64,000 bases of DNA from positions 49,072 to 113,071 of the forward strand of contig UCHV01000019.1 of NCBI GenBank assembly GCA_900472395.1, written 5' to 3'. Positions within the stretch are counted from its first letter, which is position 1. Every line of letters starts with the position of its first letter. The position numbers and the translations under genes are program-made. Under the pieces are notes generated by a model that saw nothing but the letters and a program-made list of their open reading frames with translations, searched no databases and was not told where the DNA came from. This DNA comes from Hyphomicrobiales bacterium (GTDB lineage Bacteria > Pseudomonadota > Alphaproteobacteria > Rhizobiales > Rhizobiaceae). Positions 8,256 to 17,959 of the stretch are shown here, piece after piece.

Positions 8256-8693
8256 GTGAAAAACAGAGTTATTGTAATATTTTGCCTTGTCTATGCGTCT
8301 TTGCTTGCTGCGCTGATGACTGCGAGCATATTCGTTTCCGAGATCACCGGCTGGGATCCTTCGGCAGAGGGTATCGGCAACCTGATGAGCATAATTGCAT
8401 TCGGTATTGCCGTTCTTCTTTCCACCAGCCGGCCATTGCATGTCATGCTGGGAGACAGTTCCGCATCGCTTCATTTCCAGAAGAGGTTGAAAAGCAGGCG
8501 TTGGAGCCTCGTTGTCGGCATCGTGATCAGCACGACCGCAATCAATCTCGCTTCCGATGGTCTCTTCTCCTGGCAAGCGACAGGTGAAGTCATGGTGCCT
8601 TCGCTCCTGCGCATCGTCGTTCTTTCTGTCGTCTATTGCATTGCCGGCCGTGTCATTATCGGCGAAAGCGTCGAGCGGATGCGTTACGCCTGA
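8256..8693 (+). CDS. Small four-helix membrane protein
   Basis: About 145 residues with four predicted membrane segments (roughly residues 3-28, 43-62, 82-103 and 117-138). Start is the GTG at 8256, six bases after AAGGAG; an in-frame TTG at 8226 has no such signal. No known family was recognised. It is transcribed away from the hydrolase gene and toward the PBP gene. The 136 bases after it hold nothing recognisable. Confidence 0.65.
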   Translation: MKNRVIVIFCLVYASLLAALMTASIFVSEITGWDPSAEGIGNLMSIIAFGIAVLLSTSRPLHVMLGDSSASLHFQKRLKSRRWSLVVGIVISTTAINLASDGLFSWQATGEVMVPSLLRIVVLSVVYCIAGRVIIGESVERMRYA

Positions 8694-8829
8694 CGCGTTT
8701 CAGAACCACGCGTCGGGTATCGTCCTACCCGGCGGATCGCTTGCCGAACTGACTTCATTCAGCAACGAACCGCTCTCGGCCTGCTCAGGCGTGCGGCGGT
8801 CCAGACTGTGGAATTCTCCGGGATGCGCG

Positions 8830-11106
8830 TTACGGTTTCGCGTCCAGCTTTATTGGCGTCACCTTGGCCGTTTGTGGACGGGCAGGCGTTCCATCGGACA
8901 CTGTGCCGGAAGATGCCGTGGCAACGACCGGGCCAGCTCCCTTCAGGCCTTCCGAAATTCCACGCAGCAAACGCGCCGTCTCGGCAGATAACGTCCGGGG
9001 GCGCACAAGGGCCGGGGAGATAGGTTCGCCGGGCTTGTGATTGGCATCGGCAACGGCAGGGCCGGTCGCGTGGTTACCGTGCGGCAGCGGATTTTCGATG
9101 CCGGGGATTGGGCGCAATTCGATGCCCTGATGGGCATAGTCCATGAGTTTCTTGAAGGTCATGGCCGGCAACGCGCCACCGGTCATGTTGTTCATCGAGG
9201 TGAAGTCGTCGTTTCCGAACCATACGGCGCCGGTGTAATTGCCGGTGTAGCCGATGAACCAGGCGTCGCGATAGCTTTGCGAGGTGCCTGTCTTGCCGGC
9301 GGTCACGACGCCGCCGTCGAGAGCCGCGCGCCGTGCCGTGCCGATGACCGGGATCTGCGTGAGAATACGGTTCATCGAAGACATCGCCTGTTCGGAAACG
9401 ACGCGTTGCGCTTCCGGCTCGTCCCGATTGAAATCGTAAAGCACCTGGCCTTCATAATTGATGACCTGTTCGATGCCATGGCGGCGCGATTGCAGGCCAC
9501 CGGCCGGCATGACGGCATACGCCGTCGCCTGGTCCATGACGGTGACTTCCGACGTGCCGAGCGGAATGGTCTTGTCGCGGCGAAGCGGCGTTTCCACACC
9601 CATCTTGATGGCCGTGTCTGCAATCACGTCTGTGCCGAGTTCATCCTTGGCAAGGCGAACCGGCACCGTGTTGAGCGATTGCGCCATGGCGGTCAGCAGC
9701 GTCACCTTGCCCTTGTAGGAACGGGCATAGTTCTGCGGCGACCAGCCACGCCAGGTGATCGGCGCATCGGAAATGGTCGTTTCCGGGGTGAAGCCGCGCT
9801 CCATGGCGGCGGTGTAGGTGAACAGCTTGAACGACGAGCCGGGTTGGCGCAAAGCCTTGGTGGCGCGGTTGAACTGGCTTTCTCCATAATCGCGTCCGCC
9901 GACCATCGCGCGCACGGCGCCACCGTTTTCGATCATTACAAGCGCGCCCTGCTTGACGCGGTAACTTTCGCCGAATTCGCGCAGGCCGGATTCCATCGCC
10001 GCTTCAGCGGCCTGCTGCAGGCCGGTATCGACGGTGGTGCGCACGATAACCGAGCGCTGATGGATCTTTCCGGTTGCCGCGAGCCGCTGGACTTCGTCAA
10101 ATGCCCAGTCGAGGAAATAATCCGGTGCGGTCACTTCGGCGCGGTCGATTGCCGTTGCCGGGTTGCGACGCGCGGCAACCACCTGGCCCTCGCTCATCAT
10201 GCCGCTCTGAACCAGGTTGGTCAGCACATCTGCGGCACGGGCACGCGCTGCCGGCAGGTTTACATGCGGCGCATATTTGGCCGGTGCCTTGAACAGGCCG
10301 GCCAGCATGGCGCTTTCGGCGAGGTTCACTTCGGTTATGTTCTTGCCGAAATAGAATTGCGATGCCGCCGCCGCTCCGAATGCGCCGCCACCCATGTAGG
10401 CGCGGTCAAGATAGAGCGACAGGATCTCCTTCTTGGAGAGGTTCACTTCCAGCCAGACCGACAGGAAGGCTTCCTTGATCTTGCGTTCGATCGACCGTTC
10501 GTTGGTCAGAAACAGGTTTTTTGCCAGCTGCTGGGTCAGCGTCGAGCCGCCCTGAACGACACCGCCCGCCTTGGCGTTTTCCGAAAGCGCGCGGCCAAGG
10601 CCGATGAAATCTATACCGTAATGGTCGAAGAAGCGGCGGTCTTCCGTCGCCAGAACCGCCTTGATGAAGTGGTCCGGCAGTTCGTCGATAGGCACGGAAT
10701 CTTCATGGATGATGCCACGGTGTCCGACGACATTGCCGTAACGGTCAAGGAAGGTGACGGCGAAATCACCGCGATTGCGCCAGTCTTCCTTGGTTTCCTC
10801 GAAGGCGGGCAGGGCGAGCGTCAGAAGCACGACCGAACCGGCGGTGCCGAGCGTCATCGCCTCGCCGGCAAATTCGAAGCCCAATCGCTTCCAGCCGCGA
10901 ACGCGAAAACGGCGGAAGAAGATCGTGATCTCTTCCCACGTTTCGGCCAGCTTGAAACCGAGATTCCAGACGGTGCTATCGATCCAACTGTCGAGCTTCA
11001 GGAAAAAATGGCGCTTGCGACGCGGCCGGGCCTTTTCAGGTCCGGTGTCAGACTTGCCGTCAGAGGCTTTGATATGGCTCTCTTCGGAGCTTTTGTCGTT
11101 GTTCAC
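8830..11106 (-). CDS. Class A penicillin-binding protein (bifunctional glycosyltransferase/transpeptidase)
   Basis: Polymerises lipid II and cross-links peptidoglycan at the outer face of the inner membrane. Counting from the ATG at 11127: basic cytoplasmic tail to about residue 85, membrane segment about 90-110, GT51 domain with EDRRFFDHYG (catalytic Glu 162), GGSTLTQQLAKN (193-204) and RKIKEAFLSVWLE, then the transpeptidase with SSFK (Ser 431), SLN (484-486) and KTGT (612-615). All key residues are present. The GTG at 11106 is preferred because GGGAG lies seven bases upstream; ATG 11127 has only a weak site. In Agrobacterium one of several class A PBPs (called PBP1b2, from memory) lies near divJ, as here. 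Confidence 0.95.
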   Translation of the reverse strand: MNNDKSSEESHIKASDGKSDTGPEKARPRRKRHFFLKLDSWIDSTVWNLGFKLAETWEEITIFFRRFRVRGWKRLGFEFAGEAMTLGTAGSVVLLTLALPAFEETKEDWRNRGDFAVTFLDRYGNVVGHRGIIHEDSVPIDELPDHFIKAVLATEDRRFFDHYGIDFIGLGRALSENAKAGGVVQGGSTLTQQLAKNLFLTNERSIERKIKEAFLSVWLEVNLSKKEILSLYLDRAYMGGGAFGAAAASQFYFGKNITEVNLAESAMLAGLFKAPAKYAPHVNLPAARARAADVLTNLVQSGMMSEGQVVAARRNPATAIDRAEVTAPDYFLDWAFDEVQRLAATGKIHQRSVIVRTTVDTGLQQAAEAAMESGLREFGESYRVKQGALVMIENGGAVRAMVGGRDYGESQFNRATKALRQPGSSFKLFTYTAAMERGFTPETTISDAPITWRGWSPQNYARSYKGKVTLLTAMAQSLNTVPVRLAKDELGTDVIADTAIKMGVETPLRRDKTIPLGTSEVTVMDQATAYAVMPAGGLQSRRHGIEQVINYEGQVLYDFNRDEPEAQRVVSEQAMSSMNRILTQIPVIGTARRAALDGGVVTAGKTGTSQSYRDAWFIGYTGNYTGAVWFGNDDFTSMNNMTGGALPAMTFKKLMDYAHQGIELRPIPGIENPLPHGNHATGPAVADANHKPGEPISPALVRPRTLSAETARLLRGISEGLKGAGPVVATASSGTVSDGTPARPQTAKVTPIKLDAKP

Positions 11107-11292
11107 GCCGGCGCTCCCGCGTCTCATTTTTTAACCGAGCCTTGACGCCTTCGACAGGAAGGATCAAAAGCTGCCAGCAACTCCCATAGGAAGCATTAGC
11201 TTATAAATGGTTGACCGGCGAGATATGACGCGCTGCCGGTTGCGCTTCCCAGGTGATTATTTGCGATCCGCGTTGCGAAAATAAAACAAATC

Positions 11293-11751
11293 ATGGTCGA
11301 AGAATTCTGGAAGACGAAATCGCTTGAAGAGCTTTCGCCCGGCGAATGGGAAAGCCTTTGCGACGGCTGCGGTCTCTGTTGTCTCAACAAGCTTGAGGAC
11401 TGGGATACCGGCGCCGTGGCCTTCACATCCGTTGCCTGTCGTTTGCTCGACGGCACGACCTGTCGATGTTCCGACTATCCGAACCGGCAGGCGACTGTGC
11501 CCGATTGCATCCAGCTGACACCGCAGGAAGTGCGGGAAATCGCATGGCTGCCTCCCACCTGTGGTTATCGTCTGGTGCGAGACGGCGAGGATCTGAAGTG
11601 GTGGCATCCGCTGATTTCGGGTGATCCGGAAACGGTGCATATTGCCGGCATTTCGGCCAAGGATCGCACGGTCAGTGAAAAGGATGTCGATGTCGATGAT
11701 TTCGAGGATTACCTCGTCGATTGGCCGCTGCATGTCGGCGAAGAGGCCTGA
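11293..11751 (+). CDS. YcgN/UPF0260 family cysteine-cluster protein
   Basis: 152 residues matching the YcgN (UPF0260) family. The N-terminal half has [10 protein letters not shown] and the [14 protein letters not shown] cluster, followed by [14 protein letters not shown] and PDCIQLTP, so at least eight cysteines could bind zinc or an iron-sulfur cluster. The C-terminus has WWHPLISGD. Length is normal for the family, whose role is unknown. No clear ribosome-binding site precedes the ATG. Divergent from the PBP gene across a 165-187-base gap. Confidence 0.88.
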   Translation: MVEEFWKTKSLEELSPGEWESLCDGCGLCCLNKLEDWDTGAVAFTSVACRLLDGTTCRCSDYPNRQATVPDCIQLTPQEVREIAWLPPTCGYRLVRDGEDLKWWHPLISGDPETVHIAGISAKDRTVSEKDVDVDDFEDYLVDWPLHVGEEA

Positions 11752-11895
11752 AACACGCATAAAAATCCCGTGATGTCGGAATGAGGACGCTTTGACAAAT
11801 TTGTTGGTGTACTGATTGCTTATCGAACGCTAAAAAACGCGTTGGCTTGGTGCCGTACGAGTTTCCTCTGGGGTAAAGTGGATCGCGGATGAGCA

Positions 11896-13002
11896 ATGAG
11901 CGCTGACAGCACGTTGGCCGATCGCCTGTACGAGGCGGCGATGATCCCCGAATTATGGGGCGATGCCTGCACCGCGCTTGCGGGCGCGGTCGGTTCTTCG
12001 ACCGCTTCGATCTTTACCGTCGATCAACTCGGCAAACACCGGTTCGTCACGACGCCGAATATTGCCGAAGCCTTTGCTGGATTTATCGAGAGCGAACATC
12101 GTTTCAACAATCTGCGACCCATCCGTGCCATGGAGCGGTATCCGTTTTCATTTGCCCGGACCACGGATCTCCTGTCGGCCGAAGAATATGCAAACGATGC
12201 GATCAACCGCGAATTCATTCATCCGCATGGAATGGAATGGGAGGCAGGATATGCCTTTCAGGAGCCGACCGGTCATATCGTCGTCATTTCGCTGATGCGC
12301 GCCTTCGGGCTTGCGCATTTTTCGCAGGCGCAACTCCAGCAACTCAACATGCTGAAGCCCGACATCGCCCGTGCCGCTTACATGGCATCGCGGCTGGCAT
12401 TCAAGGAGGCGCATTCGATGACGGAAGCGCTCTCCATGCTCGGCCTGCCTGCGGCCGTGATCGGCGACGCCGGTCAGGCGCTTGCCATGAACCCGGAATT
12501 GGAAGCGCTTGCGCCGCGGGTGCGCACAGGTGCCGGAAACCGCCTGTTACTGGAAACCGCCGGCGCCGGCAAACTGCTGAACGACGCCATAACGCGTTAC
12601 CGCGCGCAAGCGATACCGACCGTACAGTCCGCGCCTATGGTGAGTGAGACCGGTGCGCCGCCCCTGATCTTACATCTTCTGCCCATCCGTCGGGCCGCAC
12701 GCGATATCTTTTCACGCGCCATGGCCATTCTCGCCGTGACCGAAGTGGGGCAGGTGGGACCGCCGGATATGCGCGTTCTGTGCGGCTTGTTCGATCTCAC
12801 GCCCGCCGAGGCCCGCGTGGCCAAAGGCATCGCCATGGCGCAGACGCCGGAAATGGTGGCGACTTCGCTCGGCGTTTCGGTTGAAACGGTGCGCTCCCAC
12901 CTGAAGCGCATCATGCACAAGACCGGCACAACGCGGCAGGCGGAACTGGTGCTGCTGCTTTCCGGGTTGGCTCCGCCTAGCGGCAGGTCGAGCGGGTTCT
13001 GA
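11896..13002 (+). CDS. LuxR-type helix-turn-helix transcriptional regulator
   Basis: 368 residues. The C-terminal 60 residues form a GerE/LuxR DNA-binding domain: LTPAEARVAKGIAM, then SLGVSVETVRSHLKRIMHKTGTTRQAELV. The N-terminal 290 residues lack a receiver domain and an obvious autoinducer-binding signature; they may be a PAS/GAF-like sensor region. Such long LuxR-type orphans are frequent in rhizobia. The ligand and targets are unknown. It sits directly upstream of the copper operon but is followed by an independent MerR-type promoter, so co-regulation is not implied. Confidence 0.85.
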   Translation: MSADSTLADRLYEAAMIPELWGDACTALAGAVGSSTASIFTVDQLGKHRFVTTPNIAEAFAGFIESEHRFNNLRPIRAMERYPFSFARTTDLLSAEEYANDAINREFIHPHGMEWEAGYAFQEPTGHIVVISLMRAFGLAHFSQAQLQQLNMLKPDIARAAYMASRLAFKEAHSMTEALSMLGLPAAVIGDAGQALAMNPELEALAPRVRTGAGNRLLLETAGAGKLLNDAITRYRAQAIPTVQSAPMVSETGAPPLILHLLPIRRAARDIFSRAMAILAVTEVGQVGPPDMRVLCGLFDLTPAEARVAKGIAMAQTPEMVATSLGVSVETVRSHLKRIMHKTGTTRQAELVLLLSGLAPPSGRSSGF

Positions 13003-13067
13003 AACGCCGCATCACCGGTTTCACGCCAACGAAAAATACCCGCGAAGCTTTATCCCATCGCCGGCCC

Positions 13068-13098
13068 TTGACCTTCCCATGATGGGAAGGCCTACATG
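13068..13098 (+). promoter_or_regulatory. MerR-family (HmrR/CueR-type) copper promoter
   Basis: A -35 box TTGACC (13068-13073) and a -10-like TACATG (13093-13098) are separated by 19 bases, the long spacer typical of promoters activated by MerR-family proteins. Between them lies a perfect dyad, CCTTCCCAT-G-ATGGGAAGG (13072-13090), the CueR/HmrR-type operator. It precedes the copper ATPase gene by 25 bases, and the activator gene is the second gene of the operon, so copper-dependent autoregulation is expected. Confidence 0.85.
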
Positions 13099-13123
13099 AG
13101 GCGCGAAAGGATCACGCTTCGCC

Positions 13124-15526
13124 ATGAACATACCGATTGAACCGATCACCGAACCTGTCACGCCCATGGACCCGCTGACCATCCCGGTGGAAGGCATGAC
13201 CTGCGCCTCCTGTGTGCGCCGTGTGGAAACCGGTGCCGCAAAGGTGCCGGGCGTCGAAAAAAGCGTCGTCAATTTCGCGACCAAGAAGCTCACCGTCGAG
13301 ACAGGTGCGGGCTTTGATCCCGATGCGTTGGAAAAGGTCATTCACAAGCTGGGTTACGAAATCCCGGCAGGCGCCATGCAGGCGGCATTGCAGGAAACGG
13401 GGCGAACCGGACCGGACATTGCGAACGAGATCGCGCGACAAGCAGGTCATCGACACGAGGAGCCGACCCCTGCATCAAAGATGATGTCGTCGCCCGTTTC
13501 GCATGATCACGCCCTTGGGCATGCAGGTGAAGCGGCGACCCTGAAACGCGATCTTGCGATTGCTTTCGTTCTGACCTTGCCGCTTTTCCTCCTGGAAATG
13601 ACCGGCCATGCCTATGATCCCTTCCATCACTGGCTGATGGAGGTGATCGACACTCGAAATCTCTATTATCTCTATTTTGTGCTGGCGACGGCGGTGATCT
13701 TCTGGCCCGGTCTGCGTTTCCTGCGGCTTGGCTTGCCGGCGCTTTGGCGCGGCCATCCGGAAATGAATTCGCTTGTCGCGGTCGGCGTGCTTGCCGCCTA
13801 TGGTTATTCGCTGGTGACGACGTTTGCGCCGGACTTACTGCCCGACGATGCCCAGCACGTCTATTACGAAGCAGCGACGGTCATCGTCACGCTGATCCTG
13901 TTCGGTCGGCTGCTCGAAGCCCGCGCTACCGGCCGCACCGGCGAGGCGATCCAGAAACTGGCAGGCTTGCAGGCGAAAACCGCACGGGTCGAGCGTAGCG
14001 GTCAGTTAGTGGATATTCCGACCGCCGAGGTCGTGGTCGGCGACATCCTCGTCATCCGGCCCGGCGAACGCATTCCCGTTGATGGCACGGTGATCGACGG
14101 CCAGTCGAACATCGATGAATCGATGATTTCGGGCGAGCCGCTGCCGGTGGAGAAGACGGCGGGTGCCGCTGTCACCGGTGGCACGGTGAACCGGACGGGC
14201 TCCTTCCGTTTCCGGGCGGAAAAGGTCGGGCGCGATACGGTGCTTGCCGGTATCATTCGGCTTGTGGAGCAGGCGCAAGGGGCAAAACTGCCGATCCAGG
14301 CTTTGGTCGATCGGGTTACCGCATGGTTCGTGCCGGCCGTGATGGCGCTCGCCGTTCTGACTTTTCTGGTGTGGTTTTTCGTCGGCCCGGAGCCGGCCAT
14401 CACCCATGCCCTGATCAGCGCGGTGGCGGTGCTGATCATTGCCTGCCCCTGCGCCATGGGTTTGGCGGTGCCGGTGTCGATCGTCGTCGGTGGCGGTAGA
14501 GCCGCCGAATTCGGTGTGTTGTTCCGCAAGGGCGAGGCGCTGCAGACATTGTCCGGCGTCGATGTGGTTGTGGTCGACAAGACCGGCACCGTTACCAAGG
14601 GGCGGCCGGAACTGACAGACCTGATCGTTGCCGATGATTTTGCGGAGGACGACGTGCTGGCTGTCGTGGCGTCGGTGGAAAGCCGTTCCGAACACCCGAT
14701 CGCCGAAGCAATCGTCAATGCTGCGGAGGCGAGGGGGCTGGTTCTTCCTGATGCGGAAAAGTTTCAATCCGTGACCGGCTACGGCATTTCGGCTTTCGTG
14801 GATGGCCGCAACGTCGCTGTGGGCGCAGACCGCTACATGGAAAAACAGGGCCTGTCGGTTAAAGGTTTTTCCGATGCCGCCAAAAGGCTTGGTGGTGAGG
14901 GCAAGACGCCGCTTTATGCCGCCGTGGATGGCAGGCTTGCGGCCATCATCGCCGTGGCCGATCCGCTGAAACCATCGAGTGCGGCGGCGATCCGCTCGCT
15001 GCGGGCGCAAGGCATCGAAGTCGCCATGGTGACGGGCGACAATGCCCGTACGGCGCAGGCGATTGCCGCTCAGGTCGGCATCGACAGGGTGGTTGCCGAG
15101 GTTTTGCCGGAAGGTAAGGTCGCGGCCATTCATGACTTGCGCGCCAATGGGAAAAAACTCGCTTTTGTCGGGGATGGCATCAATGACGCACCGGCTCTCG
15201 CCGAGGCCGATATCGGTATCGCCATCGGTACCGGCACGGATGTTGCAATCGAAAGCGCTGACGTGGTTCTGGTCGGCGGCGAGCTGACGGGTGTCGTTTC
15301 CGCCATCGCCATCAGCCGCGCGACGATGAAGAATATCCGCCAGAACCTGTTCTGGGCTTTCGGCTACAACGTGGCGCTGATCCCGCTTGCGGCCGGCCTG
15401 TTCTATCCGGCATTCGGCCTCACTCTTTCACCGATGATCGGCGCGGCCGCCATGGCTCTGTCCAGCACTTTCGTGCTGGCCAACGCGCTGCGGCTCAAGA
15501 CAATCAAAACAGGAGACGCGACATGA
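13124..15526 (+). CDS. actP: Copper-exporting P1B-type ATPase (CopA/ActP)
   Basis: Inner-membrane pump that exports Cu(I) at the cost of ATP. 800 residues: one N-terminal heavy-metal domain with GMTCASC (Cys 27 and 30), a His-rich linker (about 107-133), membrane helices from about 145, the CPC metal site at 441-443, the phosphorylation Asp in DKTGT (485), the SEHP nucleotide-binding motif, MVTGDN and the [18 protein letters not shown] hinge. Complete and normal in length. The stop overlaps the next start (ATGA, 15523-15526), giving an actP-hmrR-copZ operon driven by the MerR-type promoter at 13068. Rhizobial ActP is known to help acid and copper tolerance. Confidence 0.95.
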   Translation: MNIPIEPITEPVTPMDPLTIPVEGMTCASCVRRVETGAAKVPGVEKSVVNFATKKLTVETGAGFDPDALEKVIHKLGYEIPAGAMQAALQETGRTGPDIANEIARQAGHRHEEPTPASKMMSSPVSHDHALGHAGEAATLKRDLAIAFVLTLPLFLLEMTGHAYDPFHHWLMEVIDTRNLYYLYFVLATAVIFWPGLRFLRLGLPALWRGHPEMNSLVAVGVLAAYGYSLVTTFAPDLLPDDAQHVYYEAATVIVTLILFGRLLEARATGRTGEAIQKLAGLQAKTARVERSGQLVDIPTAEVVVGDILVIRPGERIPVDGTVIDGQSNIDESMISGEPLPVEKTAGAAVTGGTVNRTGSFRFRAEKVGRDTVLAGIIRLVEQAQGAKLPIQALVDRVTAWFVPAVMALAVLTFLVWFFVGPEPAITHALISAVAVLIIACPCAMGLAVPVSIVVGGGRAAEFGVLFRKGEALQTLSGVDVVVVDKTGTVTKGRPELTDLIVADDFAEDDVLAVVASVESRSEHPIAEAIVNAAEARGLVLPDAEKFQSVTGYGISAFVDGRNVAVGADRYMEKQGLSVKGFSDAAKRLGGEGKTPLYAAVDGRLAAIIAVADPLKPSSAAAIRSLRAQGIEVAMVTGDNARTAQAIAAQVGIDRVVAEVLPEGKVAAIHDLRANGKKLAFVGDGINDAPALAEADIGIAIGTGTDVAIESADVVLVGGELTGVVSAIAISRATMKNIRQNLFWAFGYNVALIPLAAGLFYPAFGLTLSPMIGAAAMALSSTFVLANALRLKTIKTGDAT

Positions 15527-15954
15527 ATATCGGACAGGCCTCCGAGGCCTCCGGCGTTTCGGCAAAGATGATCCGCTATTACGAAGAAATCGGGCTGATC
15601 GCGCCTCCCGCCCGCACCGGCAACAATTACCGGGTCTATGCCACGGATCAGGTGCACGTGCTGCGCTTCATCAAGCGCGCGCGTTCTCTGGGCTTTTCCC
15701 TGGAGGAGACCGAAACGCTTCTGAAGCTGTGGCAGGACAAAAGCCGCACCAGCGCCGCCGTCAAGGATGTCGCCCCGACCCATATCAATGACCTCGAACG
15801 CCGCATCGCCGAAATGCAGGGCATGGTGAAGACACTCAAGACCCTTGCCCATTGCTGTGGCGGCGATCACCGTCCCGATTGCCCGATCCTGGACGATCTG
15901 GCAGGCGACGGAACCGTATCGGGCGAAAACCAACCCCATATTCATCGAGCATAA
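15523..15954 (+). CDS. hmrR: Copper-responsive MerR-family regulator (HmrR/CueR)
   Basis: 143 residues. N-terminal winged helix ([25 protein letters not shown], then NYRVY), a dimerisation helix, and a C-terminal metal-binding loop [10 protein letters not shown], whose spaced cysteines match the Cu(I) site of CueR/HmrR. It should bind the dyad at 13072-13090 and twist the 19-base-spacer promoter into an active form when copper is present. Translationally coupled to the ATPase gene by a four-base overlap. Confidence 0.93.
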   Translation: MNIGQASEASGVSAKMIRYYEEIGLIAPPARTGNNYRVYATDQVHVLRFIKRARSLGFSLEETETLLKLWQDKSRTSAAVKDVAPTHINDLERRIAEMQGMVKTLKTLAHCCGGDHRPDCPILDDLAGDGTVSGENQPHIHRA

Positions 15955-15964
15955 GGAATTTTAC

Positions 15965-16162
15965 ATGACTGCCATTTTCACCGTTTCCGACATGACCTGC
16001 GGTCATTGCGAAAAGACCGTGCGCGGTGCGCTGGCCGAGGTGTTGCCCGGGGCTGCGGTCACTATCGATCTTACCGCGCACCAGGTGACCGTGGATGGCG
16101 ATGCCACGGCCGCGGAAGACGCAATCCGCGAGGCCGGGTATTCGCCCGTGCGGGCGGGGTAA
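15965..16162 (+). CDS. copZ: Copper chaperone (CopZ-like, HMA domain)
   Basis: 65 residues forming one heavy-metal-associated domain: TVSDMTCGHCEKTV, with the CxxC copper site at residues 12-15, followed by TIDLTAHQVTVDG and AIREAGYSP. It likely carries Cu(I) to the ATPase encoded two genes upstream. ATG 15965 has AAGGA about nine bases upstream; a longer open frame upstream overlaps the regulator gene and is not protein-like. Third gene of the copper operon. Confidence 0.92.
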   Translation: MTAIFTVSDMTCGHCEKTVRGALAEVLPGAAVTIDLTAHQVTVDGDATAAEDAIREAGYSPVRAG

Positions 16163-16177
16163 GGCGATCTTCGCCTT
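16161..16177 (+). terminator. Short stem-loop after the copper operon
   Basis: AAGGCGA-TCT-TCGCCTT, a seven-base-pair stem overlapping the copZ stop codon and lacking a long T run. It may end the copper transcript or the convergent DUF982 transcript. Weak as an intrinsic terminator. Confidence 0.4.
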
Positions 16178-16441
16178 TCACATTCTCAACATCGTATAGT
16201 TGGTGTAGGCATTCACGAACAGCGCCCGCGCCAACGCTCGATCAATCTCGCGGTTCATGCAGCGCTCGCATGCGTCGATCGCAAGCGTATAGTTTGCGAC
16301 AGGTGAATTCACGGAACAGGCCCTCAGGTAGCGAAGAGCTTCCTGAGGGCCAAATATTGGCTGTTCGGCGCCGTCGTCACTCAATACGTAGACCGGCATG
16401 CTCCATCTCAGCTCGAAATCTACTCTGACGACAGCGTCCAT
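16178..16441 (-). CDS. DUF982 family protein
   Basis: 87 residues matching the rhizobial DUF982 family: VYVLSDDGAEQPIFGPQEALRYLR, then YTLAIDACERCMN and ALARALFVNAY. The family occurs in many copies in rhizobial genomes and has no known activity. ATG 16441 follows GGGAGG at about eight bases. It is convergent with the copper operon, and its stop touches the copper operon's stem-loop. Confidence 0.85.
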   Translation of the reverse strand: MDAVVRVDFELRWSMPVYVLSDDGAEQPIFGPQEALRYLRACSVNSPVANYTLAIDACERCMNREIDRALARALFVNAYTNYTMLRM

Positions 16442-16562
16442 AGCCAAGACCTCCCGGGGCCATACGCTCGCAAATCAGTGCGTGCCTAAAGAATATCACG
16501 GCTTGATTTTGCTGTCCCTCAAAATTCGATTTATCTAATGAATTCCTAAATGTAAGCAGTAG

Positions 16563-17666
16563 TCATATTGCTGGCGGCTTTTGCGTGCCGCGTGAAAGCA
16601 GGCGAGCCGTCGCGGGGCCGGTAATGACGACAAAGATGAACCGCGTCACCTGCATGGCCATCACGAAGGGCACGTCCACATTGGTGGAGGCGGCGATAAT
16701 GGCGACACTGTCTGCGCCGCCGGGACTGGTGGCGAGATATGCCGAGAGGGGATCGATACCGGCGAAATATACGAGGCCCGCGGCAAAACATCCGCATATG
16801 GCGATCAGCGATAATACCGAGAGCAGAACACGGGGCAGGGCGCGCGCCGCATGCGCCACGACTTCTCGGGTAAAACGCATGCCGATACCCCAACCGATGA
16901 CGGAGAAACTGACGGCAAGGACCCAAGGCGGCAATACGAGTGGCATCACACCGGAAAACTTGATTGCCATGCCGATGGCAAGCGGCAGGAGAAGTGCGCC
17001 ACCCGGCAGTTTCAGTCGCATGCCGATCCAGCCGGAACAGAATGCGATGGCGATTGTCGCGGCAAAGGCTGGCCACTCGATGGACGGGAACCAGATAGTG
17101 GCCTGCTCTTCAACCACATTCACGCCCATGAAGCGGGCGACGACCGTGGCCGCAAGGACCACGCAGACTACCCGGACATATTGCATGAAGGCGACGAGGC
17201 GCATGTCCGCGCCATAACCGGCGGACATCAGCGTCATTGCTGCGGCTGCACCCGGCGAGGAGCCCCAGATGGCCGTGGTGCCCGGAAACAGTTTCGTGCG
17301 CGCCATCAACCAGCCCAGAAAAGCGGCGGCTGCGACCGTTGAAAGAACGCCGATGACGAAGATCGGCCAATCGGATTTGATCTCACTGAAGAGCGATGTC
17401 GGCATGTTGCTGGCGATCATCACGCCAACAATGCCCTGCGCCGCCGTAAAGCCCTGGCTGCCGATGCGAATGCCGCCGCCGGTCGTCGCCATCAGCACGG
17501 CGGCAGCCATCGGCCCCAAAAGCAGTGCTGCGGGCAGATGCACGAGCTCGAGAAGGAAAACGATGACTGCGGAAATCAAAAGAAGAACGGACCAACGTAC
17601 ATAAACTGGCCATGTCGTCGGATGCCTGGCTTGAAATGCACGGCCTGCCGGAGTTTCTTCCGTCAC
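16563..17666 (-). CDS. AbrB-family membrane protein (putative transporter)
   Basis: About 367 residues with roughly ten membrane segments and the duplicated membrane-AbrB family pattern (PF05145): two halves each with a GxxLGxxPGG-like turn, seen as GTTAIWGSSPGAAAAMTLM and ATSPGGADSVAIIAA. E. coli AbrB was linked to aidB regulation and the family is often annotated as ammonia monooxygenase-like; a transport role is plausible but unproven. The GTG at 17666 has CGGAG six bases upstream; an open frame extends to 17825, but that part is basic and unlike the family. Confidence 0.8.
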   Translation of the reverse strand: MTEETPAGRAFQARHPTTWPVYVRWSVLLLISAVIVFLLELVHLPAALLLGPMAAAVLMATTGGGIRIGSQGFTAAQGIVGVMIASNMPTSLFSEIKSDWPIFVIGVLSTVAAAAFLGWLMARTKLFPGTTAIWGSSPGAAAAMTLMSAGYGADMRLVAFMQYVRVVCVVLAATVVARFMGVNVVEEQATIWFPSIEWPAFAATIAIAFCSGWIGMRLKLPGGALLLPLAIGMAIKFSGVMPLVLPPWVLAVSFSVIGWGIGMRFTREVVAHAARALPRVLLSVLSLIAICGCFAAGLVYFAGIDPLSAYLATSPGGADSVAIIAASTNVDVPFVMAMQVTRFIFVVITGPATARLLSRGTQKPPAI

Positions 17667-17959
17667 AACATACTCCGTCGGTCGGTGGCGCAGGGTCCGG
17701 TGCCACGGGAGAAACCGGCGTTTCGCTTGCAAAAGAAATGCCGGATTGGACCGGTCCGCACCGTGGTAATCATGTTCTCGCATGACGCGCAAGGTTGGAC
17801 GAGGCCGAAATCGTTGCCATGCCAACGATCGGCAACCGATTGATGCTGCAGTGCCGCAGAAACGCGACGGGTGTCCATCCGTTTGCCGTTCAGTGGCTTT
17901 GTCGGCGTTTACATCCGCGCTGCTCTCGCTTAGTCAGCGCGCAAGACGAAGATTTGCGG

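Noticed and set aside
9037..11145. Long open frame on the plus strand opposite the penicillin-binding protein
   Set aside because: It is antisense to a gene with all PBP motifs; its translation is low-complexity and shows no domain. High GC gives long antisense frames.
11131..11146. TTAA-N7-TTGAC upstream of the PBP gene as a CtrA site
   Set aside because: One mismatch from consensus and a motif that occurs often by chance in an A/T run; nothing else supports it.
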